From contig CAWJOU010000005.1 of assembly GCA_963844575.1 (NCBI GenBank), positions 1,674,001 through 1,738,000 on the forward strand: 64,000 bases of DNA, given 5' to 3'. This DNA comes from DASZUK01 sp963844575 (GTDB lineage: Bacteria; Actinomycetota; Acidimicrobiia; Acidimicrobiales; RAAP-2). The notes beneath the pieces were generated by a model that saw nothing but the letters and a program-made list of their open reading frames with translations, was not told where the DNA came from and made no database searches. Positions 1 through 8,443 of this stretch are shown here, piece after piece (the stretch's first letter is position 1; the number at the start of each line of letters is the position of its first letter). A program made the position numbers and the translations under genes.

Positions 1-463
1 CGATCTCGTCCGTGGTCGGCGCGCGCTTGAGCCTGGTCTCGAGCTGAGCGGACGCGGTCGCCAGGGCCCGGGCCCGGGCCCGCACGGATCGCGGCGCCCA
101 GTCGTCGGAACGGACGGCGTCGAGGATCGCCCCTTTGATGCGGGGGACGGCGAACGTCTCGAACTGGACGCCCCGGTCCGGCTCGAACCGGTCGATGGCG
201 TCGACCAGTCCGAAGACTCCCCAGTGGGTCAGCGAGTCGCGCTCGACGTGTCCGGGGAGCAGGGGCAGCATCCGGGCGGCGACGTAGCGGACGAGCGACA
301 GGTACGCCGCGGTGAGCTCCGCCCGGACATCGCGGTCGCGGCCGTCGAAGAACCGCTGCCAGAGGATGGCCGTGGTCGTGAGCGGCTCGGCCACTGGGCC
401 ATCGCCCAGGCCGAGGCCGTCCTCACTGCTCTGTGGCCACGCCGACACCGTAGCTGCAGACAT
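1..463 (-). CDS. fliA: RNA polymerase sigma-28 factor (FliA/WhiG type), 3' end cut by window edge
   Basis: The reverse strand from ATG at 463 reads 154 codons without a stop and runs off the left edge. Seen: region 2 sequence with LVRYVAARM, then GLVDAIDRFEPDRGVQFETF and PRIKGAILDAVR followed by DDWAPRSVR, the region 2 to region 3 signature of FliA/WhiG sigma factors. A strong AGGAGGT ribosome site sits 8 bases before the ATG. Role: directs RNA polymerase to late flagellar promoters. It is divergent from flbD-motAB-fliL, whose promoter at 540-567 fits its expected recognition sequence. Region 4 is outside the window. Because it is cut, no complete reading frame is visible. Confidence 0.92.
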   Translation of the reverse strand, partial: MSAATVSAWPQSSEDGLGLGDGPVAEPLTTTAILWQRFFDGRDRDVRAELTAAYLSLVRYVAARMLPLLPGHVERDSLTHWGVFGLVDAIDRFEPDRGVQFETFAVPRIKGAILDAVRSDDWAPRSVRARARALATASAQLETRLKRAPTTDEI

Positions 464-539
464 CTGGTTGGGACCTCCTAGGACCAGAAACGTATAGGAC
501 GCCGCCCGGCGAAGCGAACGGGGGTTGGAGCAGGCCCGT

Positions 540-567
540 TCAAGATCGCCCGGGCCGGTGCCGATAG
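540..567 (+). promoter_or_regulatory. sigma-28-type promoter for flbD-motA-motB-fliL
   Basis: TCAA at 540-543, 16 bases, then GCCGATAG at 560-567. The same spacing and bases recur before flhA, flagellin, flgB and fliM. It resembles the known FliA/WhiG consensus TAAA-N15-GCCGATAA. The start of transcription would be near 575, about 55 bases before flbD. Confidence 0.75.
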
Positions 568-629
568 GGCCTGCGGGGTCCCCCGTGCCCGCCACCCCTC
601 TCGGGCGGGCGCACCCGAGAGGCAGGGTC

Positions 630-920
630 ATGATCATCGTCACCAACCTGAAGGGCGAGTCGATCGCCATCAACGACGAGCTGATCGAACGGGTCGAGGG
701 GGACCGGGAGGCCCGGATCATCCTGACCGGGGGGGCCCGCTACATCGTCGCCGAGTCGCTCGACGAGGTCGTCCGGCGGTCACGGGAGGACCGGGCGGTC
801 GTGCGGGCGGCGGCCCGCCAGCTGTTGGACGGCGCCGCCCCCGGCGACGGCGCCGCCCTCCGCCTCCTCACCGCCGACGCGGCCGACCCGCCGGAGGCGA
901 CCGAAGGCGAGACGCCGTGA
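630..920 (+). CDS. flbD: FlbD family flagellar protein
   Basis: 96 residues, opening MIIVTNLKGESIAINDELIE, which matches the small FlbD family found next to motAB in Gram-positive flagellar operons. The function is not well defined in this family (not the Caulobacter regulator of the same name). ATG at 630 was chosen over an upstream start at 525 because the family begins exactly here and a purine-rich site (gagaggcag) precedes it. The tail after residue 70 is acidic and Ala-rich. The last codon overlaps the motA start (GTGA), so the two are translationally coupled. First gene of the operon driven from 540-567. Confidence 0.85.
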   Translation: MIIVTNLKGESIAINDELIERVEGDREARIILTGGARYIVAESLDEVVRRSREDRAVVRAAARQLLDGAAPGDGAALRLLTADAADPPEATEGETP

Positions 921-1708
921 AGGACCGGCTCACTCCGATCGCCATCGGCGGAGCGCTCGTCTGCGTCGTCATCTCGATGGTGCTCGACGGCGGGAGCCCG
1001 ACCGTCCTGCTCAAGCCGGCCCCGCTGATCCTGGTCTTCGGCGGGACCGCGTGCGCGGCGGTCGCCGGTTGCCTACGGTCCGACCTGAAGGGGATACGGC
1101 CCGTCCTTCGCAAGGCCATGGGGTCCACCACCCCCGACCTGGACGCGGCGATCGAGACGATGGTCAACCTGGCCCGCAGCGCCAAGAGCGGCACGATGCT
1201 GTCGCTGGAGGACGAGGTGCGGAGCATCGACGACCGCTTCCTCCAGCTCGGCGTGCAGCTGGCCGTCGACGGTCGCAGCTCGCAGGAGATCCGGGAGATC
1301 CTCGAAAGCGAGATCGAGGCGATGGATCGCCGGCACCAGCTCGGATCCAAGCTCTTTTCCGACCTGGCCGGCCTGGCGCCGACGCTGGGCATCCTGGGCA
1401 CCGTCATCGGGCTGGTGCACGTCCTGTCCCATCTGGACAGTCCCGGCACCCTCGGTCCGGCCATCGGGTCGGCGTTCACCGCCACCCTCTGGGGGGTGCT
1501 CTCGGCCAACCTCCTCTGGCTGCCGATCGCCAACAAGCTGAAGCGGGTCAGCGTCGCCGAGGTCCAGGTGAAGCAGATGCAGCTCGAAGGGCTGCTGACG
1601 ATCCAGGCCGGCGGGTCGAGCCGGATCGTGCGGATCCGGATGGAGACGTTCCTGCCGGCCGCGGCCCGCGGCGACGGCGGGGCCGAGCGGCGGGCGGAGG
1701 CCGCGTGA
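917..1708 (+). CDS. motA: flagellar motor stator protein MotA
   Basis: 263 residues, GTG start overlapping flbD by 4 bases. Four membrane segments: about 5-25, 33-55, 150-172 and 183-203. Between segments 2 and 3 is the large cytoplasmic loop that contacts FliG. The stretch GLAPTLGILGTVIGLVHVL is the conserved third helix of the MotA/TolQ/ExbB family, and its Pro lies near the proton path. Forms the ion channel of the motor with MotB, encoded next with another GTGA overlap. Length is usual for the family. The C-terminal 20 residues are Arg/Ala-rich and not conserved. Confidence 0.95.
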   Translation: MKDRLTPIAIGGALVCVVISMVLDGGSPTVLLKPAPLILVFGGTACAAVAGCLRSDLKGIRPVLRKAMGSTTPDLDAAIETMVNLARSAKSGTMLSLEDEVRSIDDRFLQLGVQLAVDGRSSQEIREILESEIEAMDRRHQLGSKLFSDLAGLAPTLGILGTVIGLVHVLSHLDSPGTLGPAIGSAFTATLWGVLSANLLWLPIANKLKRVSVAEVQVKQMQLEGLLTIQAGGSSRIVRIRMETFLPAAARGDGGAERRAEAA

Positions 1709-2499
1709 CCGCCGGCCGACGCCCGACGGCGGGCGGGTCCGAGAGCGAGGGGCCCGGCATGGAGCGCTGGCTCCTCACGTATGCCGACATGATCACGCTC
1801 CTGCTCGCCCTCTTCGTGATCCTCTTCGCCTTGAGCTCGATCAACGAGAAGAAGTTCGTCGCCTTCAAGCTCGGGCTCTCCCAGACGTTCACCAACTCGC
1901 CGGTGACGAAGGCGTCGGCCAGCGGCAACGGACTGCTCCAGCACACAGGGCTCATCTCGCACAGCGCGACCGCGTCGGCGAGCGCGCCAGCCCCGGCGGC
2001 GGCCACCGCCAGTGCCTCGACGCCCAGCCTGAGCCAGATCGCCGCGGCGATCGAGCAGGCCCTGCAGGCCGCCGGGCTGACCCAGGACGCCAGCACGACG
2101 ACGACGACCCGCAGCGTCGTCGTCCAGGTGCTCGCCGACAAGGCCTACTTCGCCCTCGACTCGGCCACACTCGGGACCGTCGGCGACCAGGTCGTCGACA
2201 CCATCGCCGGTGTCATCACCGGCGTTCCCAACGACGTCGCCGTCGAGGGCTACACCGACAACCAGCCGATCTACGGCGGGCCGTACGCGTCGAACTGGCA
2301 GCTCTCGGCGGCCCGCGCCGCCAACGTGGCTCAGCGACTGGCCACCGTCGACGGGATCGCCGAAGCCCGGCTCTCGGCCGTCGGCTACGGCGAGACGCAC
2401 CCCCTCGTCCCGGACACCAGTCCGGCCAACCAGGCCGAGAACCGGCGGGTCGACGTCGTCGTCCTCGCCCCCGGGACCAGCGGAACAAGCACGCCGTGA
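1705..2499 (+). CDS. motB: flagellar motor stator protein MotB, OmpA-like peptidoglycan anchor
   Basis: 264 residues from the GTG at 1705 that overlaps motA by 4 bases; a longer upstream frame is rejected because it lies inside motA. One membrane helix at about 23-43 carries the proton-binding Asp in LLTYADMITLLLALFV. A Ser/Ala-rich linker (about 60-110) leads to an OmpA-like domain with VEGYTDNQP and the closing NQAENRRVDVVVL motif, which holds the stator to peptidoglycan. The Asp context (YAD) suggests a proton rather than sodium motor, but this is only inference. Confidence 0.95.
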   Translation: MTAGRRPTAGGSESEGPGMERWLLTYADMITLLLALFVILFALSSINEKKFVAFKLGLSQTFTNSPVTKASASGNGLLQHTGLISHSATASASAPAPAAATASASTPSLSQIAAAIEQALQAAGLTQDASTTTTTRSVVVQVLADKAYFALDSATLGTVGDQVVDTIAGVITGVPNDVAVEGYTDNQPIYGGPYASNWQLSAARAANVAQRLATVDGIAEARLSAVGYGETHPLVPDTSPANQAENRRVDVVVLAPGTSGTSTP

Positions 2500-3101
2500 C
2501 GATGCCCACTGCACCAGGCCCCGCCGCCCCAGGGCCGGCCCCAGGACGGGCACCCGGCGCGGCAGGTGGCCGGGCCGGCGACGGCGCGCCTCGGCTCTCG
2601 TCGGTCGACCGGCGGCCGCCGAACGGGGCTGGCGCCGGCGCCGGCGCCGAGCCGGACGAGGTCCAGAAGTCGACCGGGAAGAAGAAAAAGAAGCTCGTCG
2701 TCGTCCTGGCGATCGTCGTCGTGCTCATCGCCGCCGGCGCGGTCGTCAAGCTCAAGACGTCCAAGACCGTCTACCGCCCCGGCCAGCCGGTGCCGGCCGG
2801 GCCGGTCGTCTCGCTCGGCACGGTCACTGTCGCGCTCTCCGACGGCCACCTCGTCCAGGCCACCATCGCCCTGCAGATGACCAAGCCGGCGAGCTCGACC
2901 GAGGAAGCCAACGACTCGGCCCATCTGGAGGACGTCGCGGTCACAGTGCTCGGCCAGCAGAGCTACACAGGCCTGCTCGTGTCCTCTGGCCGGACCGCGG
3001 CGCAACAGCAGCTCCTCACCTCCTTCCAGCAGGTTCTCGGGCCGGCCGACGGCGCGCCACAGGTCAGCGCGGTCTACTTCACCGGCTTCGTCCTCCAGTA
3101 G
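2496..3101 (+). CDS. fliL: flagellar basal body protein FliL
   Basis: 201 residues, GTG start overlapping motB by 4 bases (an ATG at 2502 is an alternative). The first 60 residues are Pro/Ala/Gly-rich. Then comes a Lys cluster, one membrane helix (about 69-88), and a periplasmic-type FliL domain ending in TGFVLQ. FliL sits around the stator and supports torque and stator engagement. Its place right after motAB fits. The N-terminal extension is longer than in the enterobacterial protein. Conserved sequence is weak, so the call rests on topology, position and the C-terminal fold pattern. Confidence 0.85.
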   Translation: MTMPTAPGPAAPGPAPGRAPGAAGGRAGDGAPRLSSVDRRPPNGAGAGAGAEPDEVQKSTGKKKKKLVVVLAIVVVLIAAGAVVKLKTSKTVYRPGQPVPAGPVVSLGTVTVALSDGHLVQATIALQMTKPASSTEEANDSAHLEDVAVTVLGQQSYTGLLVSSGRTAAQQQLLTSFQQVLGPADGAPQVSAVYFTGFVLQ

Positions 3102-3126
3102 GGCGATGACCGCCGTCGGAAATTCC

Positions 3127-3154
3127 TTCATCGCCGGCCGCGACGTGCCGATTG
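3127..3154 (+). promoter_or_regulatory. possible sigma-28-type promoter for flgN-flgK-flgL-fliW
   Basis: TTCATC followed by GCCGATTG at 3147-3154. The -10 box matches the other flagellar promoters, but the -35 part is weaker and the spacing is one base off if TCAT is used. The start of transcription would fall within a base or two of the flgN GTG at 3162, which would make flgN almost leaderless. Confidence 0.4.
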
Positions 3155-3161
3155 AAGAGCC

Positions 3162-3665
3162 GTGGAACCACTGACCCGGGAGGCGCTCGAACGGCTCGCC
3201 CGGAGCCTCGAGGAGCAGCTCGTCGCCCTCCGCCATCTCTGCTTCAAGTTCGAGGTCCAAGAGATCGTGCTGTCCGGCGGCCGTCACCAGTGGCTGAACG
3301 AGACGACGGCCGAGCTCGAGCGGGCGGTCGCCGACGTCCGGGGGTGCGACGCCGACCTCCGCCAGGCGCTCGTCGCCGCTGGAGTGGCGCTCGCCCTGTC
3401 GCCGGAGGCGACGGTGCGGGAGGTGGCGGTGACCGCGCCCGAGCCGTGGGGCTACATCTTCGACCAGCACCGCACCGAGCTGCAGCAGCTGCTCGACCGC
3501 GTCGGGGCGCTCAGCCGGGCCAACCGGAAGCTCCTGGCCCGCGGCCACGCGGCCACCGTCGCCGCCCTGGCGTTCCTCGGCGTCGAGGCGCCGACGTCCT
3601 ACGACGCCAGCGGTGCCCTGACCCCGACCGGCGGGAGCCTCGGCCTGCTCGACGCGAGGGCCTGA
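3162..3665 (+). CDS. flgN: FlgN family export chaperone for hook-filament junction proteins
   Basis: 167 residues, GTG start, almost entirely helical in composition with long Leu/Ala/Glu heptads and no membrane segment. It opens with LEEQLVALRHLCFKFEVQEI, typical of the FlgN family. FlgN binds FlgK and FlgL in the cytoplasm and delivers them to the flagellar export gate; both clients are encoded directly downstream. The gene stands 60 bases after fliL with a candidate promoter between them, so it probably begins a new late-gene operon. Primary sequence conservation is low, so position carries part of the call. Confidence 0.82.
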   Translation: MEPLTREALERLARSLEEQLVALRHLCFKFEVQEIVLSGGRHQWLNETTAELERAVADVRGCDADLRQALVAAGVALALSPEATVREVAVTAPEPWGYIFDQHRTELQQLLDRVGALSRANRKLLARGHAATVAALAFLGVEAPTSYDASGALTPTGGSLGLLDARA

Positions 3666-3666
3666 G

Positions 3667-5043
3667 ATGGACGAGGCCATGAGCATCGCCGCGTCGAGCC
3701 TCAACGCCGAGCGGGTGGCGATGACCGCGACGTCCGAGAACGTCGCCAACGCCCAGACGCCCGGCTACGTCGCCGAGACCGCGCAGATCAGCACGCTGCC
3801 CGGCGGTGACAGCCTCGGCGTCGGGGACGGCGTCGAGGTCACGACGGTCAGCCAGGCGACGAACGCGCTGCTCGCCGCCAACAACTGGCAGGCCCAGGGC
3901 GCCCTGGCCAACCTCGGCTCCCTCCAGCAGTCGCTGACCGCCATCGAAGACGTCTTCCCGCTGGCCTCCGAGCCGTCGACCAGTGCGTCGAGCACGACAA
4001 CGAACGCCAGTATCTCCGGCCAGCTGGCCAACTTCTGGTCCGCCTGGGACGCCATCGCCGAGGCCCCGTCGTCGCTCGCCCCGAGGACCGAGATCGTCAA
4101 CATGGCCCAGGGCCTCGTCACGAGCCTGAGCGAGGCGGCCACCCAGTTGACACAGGTGCAGACGAACAGCACCCAGCAGCTCGGCAACCAGGTCGAGCAG
4201 GTCAACTCCCTGCTCTCCCAGGTGGCCGAGCTCAACCAGTCGATCGTCACCACCGAGGGCAGCGGGGCGAACGCCAACCAGCTCGTCGACCAGTTGAACG
4301 CCGCGGTCAGCACACTGTCCGAGCTGGCCGGCGTCGACGTCCGGATGCTCGGCAACGGCACCGCCGCCGTCTCGATCGGCGGCGTCGCCGTCGTGCAAGG
4401 CGACAACGCGGCGACGCTCTCGCTCTCGACCACCGGTGGCGTCACCTCCGTCGTCGCCAACCCCGGCGGCGTCACCGCGCCGATCTCCAGCGGGTCGATG
4501 GCCGGGCTGCTCTCCTCCCTCAACCGCTACCTGCCCGACTACCGCCAGCAGCTCGACACCGTCGCCGACGACCTGGCGTCGACGGTCAACAGCCAGCTGG
4601 CTGCCGGCTACACCGCGTCCGGCACATCGGGGGTCACAGACCCACTGTTCGTCGGGAGTGGCGCCGCCGGTCTGGCCGTCAATCCGGCCGTCGTCGCCAA
4701 CCCGATGCTGCTCGCGGCGTCGGGCACCGCCGGTGTGGCCGCCGCCAACGACGGCAGCAACGCCCAGGCGGTGGCCGAGCTCGGCACCGTCACGACCGGC
4801 CCGGACGCCGCGTACCAGACCCTCGTCCAGAGCATCGGGGCCGACACCCAGAACGTCAATAGCCAGCTCGAGGCCCAGACCTCGGTGGCCAACCAGGCCG
4901 AGCAGGCCCAGCAGGCCGTGTCCGGCGTGAACATGACACAGGAGCTGACCAACCTGGTGACCTTCCAGCAGAACTACGAGGCGTCGGCCAAGCTCATGAC
5001 CGTTGTCGACGCCACCGTCCAGTCGCTCCTGACAGCAGTGTGA
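3667..5043 (+). CDS. flgK: flagellar hook-associated protein 1 (FlgK)
   Basis: 458 residues. The N-terminus has the flagellar rod/hook motif (ATSENVANAQTPGY), and the C-terminus ends in the matching helix NMTQELTNLVTFQQNYEASA. The two ends pair as the coiled-coil D0 core. The middle is Ser/Thr/Ala-rich and poorly conserved. FlgK forms the first junction ring between hook and filament. One base separates the flgN stop from ATG 3667; an in-frame ATG at 3679 (MSIAASSLNAE) is also plausible, since FlgK proteins often begin near there. Operon with flgN and flgL. Confidence 0.95.
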   Translation: MDEAMSIAASSLNAERVAMTATSENVANAQTPGYVAETAQISTLPGGDSLGVGDGVEVTTVSQATNALLAANNWQAQGALANLGSLQQSLTAIEDVFPLASEPSTSASSTTTNASISGQLANFWSAWDAIAEAPSSLAPRTEIVNMAQGLVTSLSEAATQLTQVQTNSTQQLGNQVEQVNSLLSQVAELNQSIVTTEGSGANANQLVDQLNAAVSTLSELAGVDVRMLGNGTAAVSIGGVAVVQGDNAATLSLSTTGGVTSVVANPGGVTAPISSGSMAGLLSSLNRYLPDYRQQLDTVADDLASTVNSQLAAGYTASGTSGVTDPLFVGSGAAGLAVNPAVVANPMLLAASGTAGVAAANDGSNAQAVAELGTVTTGPDAAYQTLVQSIGADTQNVNSQLEAQTSVANQAEQAQQAVSGVNMTQELTNLVTFQQNYEASAKLMTVVDATVQSLLTAV

Positions 5044-5056
5044 GGAGACGGCCCGC

Positions 5057-5998
5057 ATGAGCAGCGTCGGCGCCACCGGACCGGTGATCGTCACGCCGGG
5101 CGTGATGTCCGGCGCGCTCGTCGGCGATCTGACCAACGACCAGGCGTCGATCGCCACGCTCGAGAACGAGATCTCGACCGGCTACGCGGTGACGTCCCCG
5201 TCGGACAACCCGGCCCAGGTGGCCAACATCCTCCAGTTGCAGTCCGGCGTCGTCCGGGCCAACCAGTACGAGTCGAACGCCCAGGACGGCGTGAGCTGGC
5301 TGTCGCTGGCCAACTCGACGGTCGGCTCCGTGCTGTCCGTGCTGCAGAAGGTCCAGAGCACAGTCGAGAGCATCAGCGGCTCCAACCTGTCGGGCACCCC
5401 GTCGACGGTGGCCGGCATCTCCGACGCCATCACAAGCGCCCTCGAGCAGCTCACCAACCTGGCGAACACCCAGTACGCCGGGCAGGCCATCTTCGCCGGG
5501 ACCGGCAACGCCACGCAGGCCTACTCGTCGACCGGCACATACGTCGGTGCCGGGACATCGCCGACCCGGACGGTCGCTCCCGGCAGCCAGGTCGCGGTTT
5601 CGGTGACCGGACCGACCATCTTCGGCTCCGGCACTAGCGGCCTGCTGAGCACCGTGCCCGGCAACCTCGGCGTGCTGGCCCAGATCGTCCAGGACCTGAA
5701 GGCCGGCACAGCGACATCGATCAAAGCGGCGACGACGACAGGGCTCGGCGCCCTGCAGAAGGCCATGTCGACCGTCGAGACGGCCGCCGGGACGCTCGGG
5801 GCCAACCAGCAGGCCATGCAGGGCTTCGCTACCCAGGCCACCGCGTCCACCTCCGCGCTGCAGCAGGAGCTCGGTGCCGCCCAGGACGTGAACATGGCCC
5901 AGGCCATCACCAACCTGCAGCTCCAGCAGACGTCCTACCAGGCTGCCCTCTACGCGACCTCGCAGCTGCACACCGATTCACTGGCCGAGTACCTGTGA
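5057..5998 (+). CDS. flgL: flagellar hook-associated protein 3 (FlgL)
   Basis: 313 residues, ATG preceded by GAGGAGA. The N-terminal flagellin-like helix includes LENEISTGYAVTSPSDNP, the usual FlgL/flagellin core (compare LSSGLQVQTAADGP in the flagellin here). The C-terminus MAQAITNLQLQQTSYQAAL is the second core helix. FlgL makes the second junction ring on which the filament grows. It follows flgK by 13 bases, the standard order, and is followed by fliW. Confidence 0.95.
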   Translation: MSSVGATGPVIVTPGVMSGALVGDLTNDQASIATLENEISTGYAVTSPSDNPAQVANILQLQSGVVRANQYESNAQDGVSWLSLANSTVGSVLSVLQKVQSTVESISGSNLSGTPSTVAGISDAITSALEQLTNLANTQYAGQAIFAGTGNATQAYSSTGTYVGAGTSPTRTVAPGSQVAVSVTGPTIFGSGTSGLLSTVPGNLGVLAQIVQDLKAGTATSIKAATTTGLGALQKAMSTVETAAGTLGANQQAMQGFATQATASTSALQQELGAAQDVNMAQAITNLQLQQTSYQAALYATSQLHTDSLAEYL

Positions 5999-6026
5999 CC
6001 GGCCGCGTCGACGACCAGGAGGCGAC

Positions 6027-6488
6027 GTGACCGAGATGGCCGTCACGACCGGACCGAGGCCCGCCGACGACGAGCGCGCGCCCGACGAGCGCATCCTCGA
6101 GTTCGTCCGGCCGATCATCGGTTGGGAGGAGTCGACCCGGTTCGCCGTCCGCTCGCTCGGCACCGAGTACGCGCCGTACCTGACGATGACGTCGCTCGAC
6201 CAGGCCGGGCTCCAGTTCGTCGTCGTGCCGCCCGGCCGCCTGTTCGCCGACTACGTCATCGAGGTTCCCGCCGCCGACCGCCAGCTGCTCGGCCTCGACG
6301 ACCACGCCGACGCGCTCGTGCTCGCCATCGTTCGGCGTCGCAACGTCGCCACGCCGGTCGTCAACCTGATGGGTCCCATCGTCGCCAACCGGCGGAACGG
6401 CCGGGCGACCCAGGTCGTCCTGCAGGACGCGGTCTACGACGCCGCGGTACCCGTCGACGCCGGTACGGCTCGCCCGCCGGCTCGTTAG
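6027..6488 (+). CDS. fliW: flagellar assembly factor FliW, CsrA antagonist
   Basis: 153 residues, GTG start with AGGAGG four bases upstream. The sequence has the FliW pattern: a short strand-rich fold, FVRPIIGWEESTRF near residue 35, then LVLAIVRRRN and VNLMGPIVANRRNGRATQVV. In Bacillus, FliW binds either flagellin or CsrA, so free FliW releases flagellin mRNA from CsrA repression. The gene follows flgL, the usual position. csrA, normally the next gene, lies 3 kb away on the other strand behind three YbjQ-like genes. Confidence 0.93.
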   Translation: MTEMAVTTGPRPADDERAPDERILEFVRPIIGWEESTRFAVRSLGTEYAPYLTMTSLDQAGLQFVVVPPGRLFADYVIEVPAADRQLLGLDDHADALVLAIVRRRNVATPVVNLMGPIVANRRNGRATQVVLQDAVYDAAVPVDAGTARPPAR

Positions 6489-6492
6489 GGCT

Positions 6493-6507
6493 GGGGCGGC
6501 CCGCCCC
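6493..6507. terminator. hairpin between convergent fliW and YbjQ-like gene
   Basis: GGGGCG and CGCCCC form a 6-bp all-GC stem with a 3-base loop, just after the fliW stop and between two convergent genes. No T run follows. A direct repeat of gggctgggg (6488 and 6526) flanks it. Confidence 0.4.
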
Positions 6508-6543
6508 TGTGTAGACCGCCGCTGGGAGGGCTGGGGCCGACCC

Positions 6544-7521
6544 CTACCCGCTGAGGTTCACCAACCGTAGGTAACGCAGATCGGTCAGTGCAGCCGCCCG
6601 AGGCAAGCGGCACACCGCGGATCCGGTGAGGCGAGCGTGTACTTCGAGGTGCTTGTCCTCGATCACCCTCTGGACTCCGACGATCAACTGGCTCGGGGCC
6701 ACGGACCGGCGGGCCAGGTTCTGGGCAGCAATCTCGAGGCCCTTCTGCTTGATCTCGGACAGCTGTTGCACCTCACCGTTCTTCATCGAGCGAAGGGCCA
6801 GACGTGACGTACGGCCGGCCACACCTCGAACGTGCCCGATGCCCACCGCGAACTGCACCGGAGCCCAACCGTGCTCGGCGAGCTTCAGAAGGTCCGTGCC
6901 AGCGAGGCCCGTCGTGAAGGGCCTCTCGACCGTAGCCGTTCCCGGCGCCGTTACCGCCGTTCCGCTGACCGCTACCTCGAGCACCGGATAGTCGTGTGTG
7001 GCCTCCGTTCCCAGGTGACGCACGTCCAACGAGACGCCGATCACGCCGTGCGCCCGGAGGGCCCTGGCTTCGTCGAGAAGGTCGGTCAGCGCTCGGTCGA
7101 CGAGCTGGTGCTCTCGCCGCTCGTGCATGACGAGCTCCCACGTCCAACCCACGTGCCTGGTGGTCTGCCCGTCTTTCCCGTACCTCCAGTCGTGCACGTA
7201 ACCGCCGTGGGTGCGGGAAACCACGAAATCGTCCAGCGGCGACGTCTGCCAGCGGGTCCCGTCAGTCGGCGGAGGCACGGACCGGCGCTTTCGGGACCTT
7301 CGACGAGGAAAGGGGACGCCCCACGAGTTCACCGATCCGATCACGATGCCGACTGGCGAGAAGCCCAGTCGGCGGAGGGCGAGCTCTTCACCGACGGTCT
7401 GTTGGGACGACCACAGCTGTCGTTGCACGCCCTTGGCGATCCGATCCTGGGCCGGCTGAGGCATCGAGCCGGCACCAACAGGTGACGGGGATCCGATCCC
7501 CGGCCCGCCGCCGGCGGTCAC
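6544..7521 (-). CDS. double YbjQ-like (heavy-metal-binding domain family) protein, copy 1
   Basis: 325 residues from the GTG at 7521, chosen because it overlaps the stop of the upstream gene as GTGA; an ATG at 7464 is an alternative. Two YbjQ/UPF0145-like units are visible. The first runs from RRLGFSPVGIVIGS to LEVAVSGTAV and contains HGVIGVSLDV. The second runs from LLKLAEHGWAPVQFAVG to the end. YbjQ proteins form rings and are annotated as putative metal binding, with function unknown. It is the last gene of a three-gene - strand operon sitting between fliW and csrA. The second unit is the more divergent. Confidence 0.72.
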   Translation of the reverse strand: MTAGGGPGIGSPSPVGAGSMPQPAQDRIAKGVQRQLWSSQQTVGEELALRRLGFSPVGIVIGSVNSWGVPFPRRRSRKRRSVPPPTDGTRWQTSPLDDFVVSRTHGGYVHDWRYGKDGQTTRHVGWTWELVMHERREHQLVDRALTDLLDEARALRAHGVIGVSLDVRHLGTEATHDYPVLEVAVSGTAVTAPGTATVERPFTTGLAGTDLLKLAEHGWAPVQFAVGIGHVRGVAGRTSRLALRSMKNGEVQQLSEIKQKGLEIAAQNLARRSVAPSQLIVGVQRVIEDKHLEVHARLTGSAVCRLPRAAALTDLRYLRLVNLSG

Positions 7522-8432
7522 CTGCTGGCTCTTCTGGGGGCGCGGTCGGCCCGGCCATGGAGCGACGCTGGATCGGTAGCGACGCGGCGGTCCCGAACAA
7601 AGAGCGCCGTGCCGGGCTCGTCGAGCCGGCGGTCGTTGCTCCTGCGAACAGCCGTTCCCGTGCAGAAGAACTCGATGGCCTTGCGCCCCCAGACATGGGA
7701 GTTCTCGGAGATGGTCACGCCCACGACCCCCTCGCCCCCGCAAGCCAAGGCTTCTTCCTGGAGCCGCCGCATGGCCAGCTCCCGAGCCTCGTACAGGGCC
7801 GCCGTGGTCGGGCCGAGCTCCTCGGTGGCGGTCAGATTGCGCAGTACAGCGCGGGGGCGCTGCCTGGCGATGTGGTACACGCACACGCCCATCACCACAT
7901 CGACCGGCTCGTACCCCCCGCTCACCAGCACACTGAGCTCCTGGCCCGACATGCCGGCCACGAAAGGCTCCGTGGCAACGGTCGCCCCGGCCGCCGGAGC
8001 GCTCCGGGTAACGGCGGTGCCGACGGCCACCACCCTTGCCAGGTGGCGCTTGTCCTCGAAGGCCTTGATCTCGAGTTGCACGCCGAGGACTCCGGTGGCA
8101 CCGAGCTGGGAGGCCTGCTCCCGCAGCCGAGCCACCGCCTGCTCTCGCGCCGCCAGCAGGGCCTGCGACAGTGGGACGAGCTCGACGTTGGCCATGCGGG
8201 CACCGACCAGGCCGACGTGAAAGACAGCGGCACCTACGACCGCTCCACGAGCCTGGTAGCCGGCACTCTCGACGAGCAGCAGCTCGTCGGCGCTGAGCAT
8301 GGTGGAGATCGTCGGCTCAAAGGTCGACGTCGCCGGTCGGGCCGCGCCAGGCCCCGGCGGCTGAGTGCTCACCGCCACGATCTGCTCGGCGAGGGTCGAA
8401 GCCGCTGCACCGCCCTGGCTGCCGTCGTGCAT
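7518..8432 (-). CDS. double YbjQ-like (heavy-metal-binding domain family) protein, copy 2
   Basis: 304 residues from ATG 8432 (a TTG six bases earlier is possible). Two YbjQ-like units: one from VESAGYQARGAVVGAAVFHV to VVAVGTAVT with TGVLGVQLEI, the other from LVSGGYEPVDVVMGVCVYHI to EFFCTGTAV with EGVVGVTISE. Each has the family pattern GY-P-G-V-G-VYH, a long helix (ALYEARELAMRRLQEEA), then G-GVVGV. No signal peptide or membrane segment. Function unknown. Paralogue of both neighbours, with 11 bases after the preceding stop and a GTGA overlap with the next gene. Confidence 0.75.
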   Translation of the reverse strand: MHDGSQGGAAASTLAEQIVAVSTQPPGPGAARPATSTFEPTISTMLSADELLLVESAGYQARGAVVGAAVFHVGLVGARMANVELVPLSQALLAAREQAVARLREQASQLGATGVLGVQLEIKAFEDKRHLARVVAVGTAVTRSAPAAGATVATEPFVAGMSGQELSVLVSGGYEPVDVVMGVCVYHIARQRPRAVLRNLTATEELGPTTAALYEARELAMRRLQEEALACGGEGVVGVTISENSHVWGRKAIEFFCTGTAVRRSNDRRLDEPGTALFVRDRRVATDPASLHGRADRAPRRASR

Positions 8433-8443
8433 CGACAACGGCT

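Noticed and set aside
868..2553. 561-residue open frame on the - strand opposite motA-motB
   Set aside because: Shadow frame of GC-rich coding DNA: Arg/Gly/Asp-rich, no family motifs, and motA, motB and fliL are clearly coded on the other strand. The same applies to the other long antisense frames in the window.
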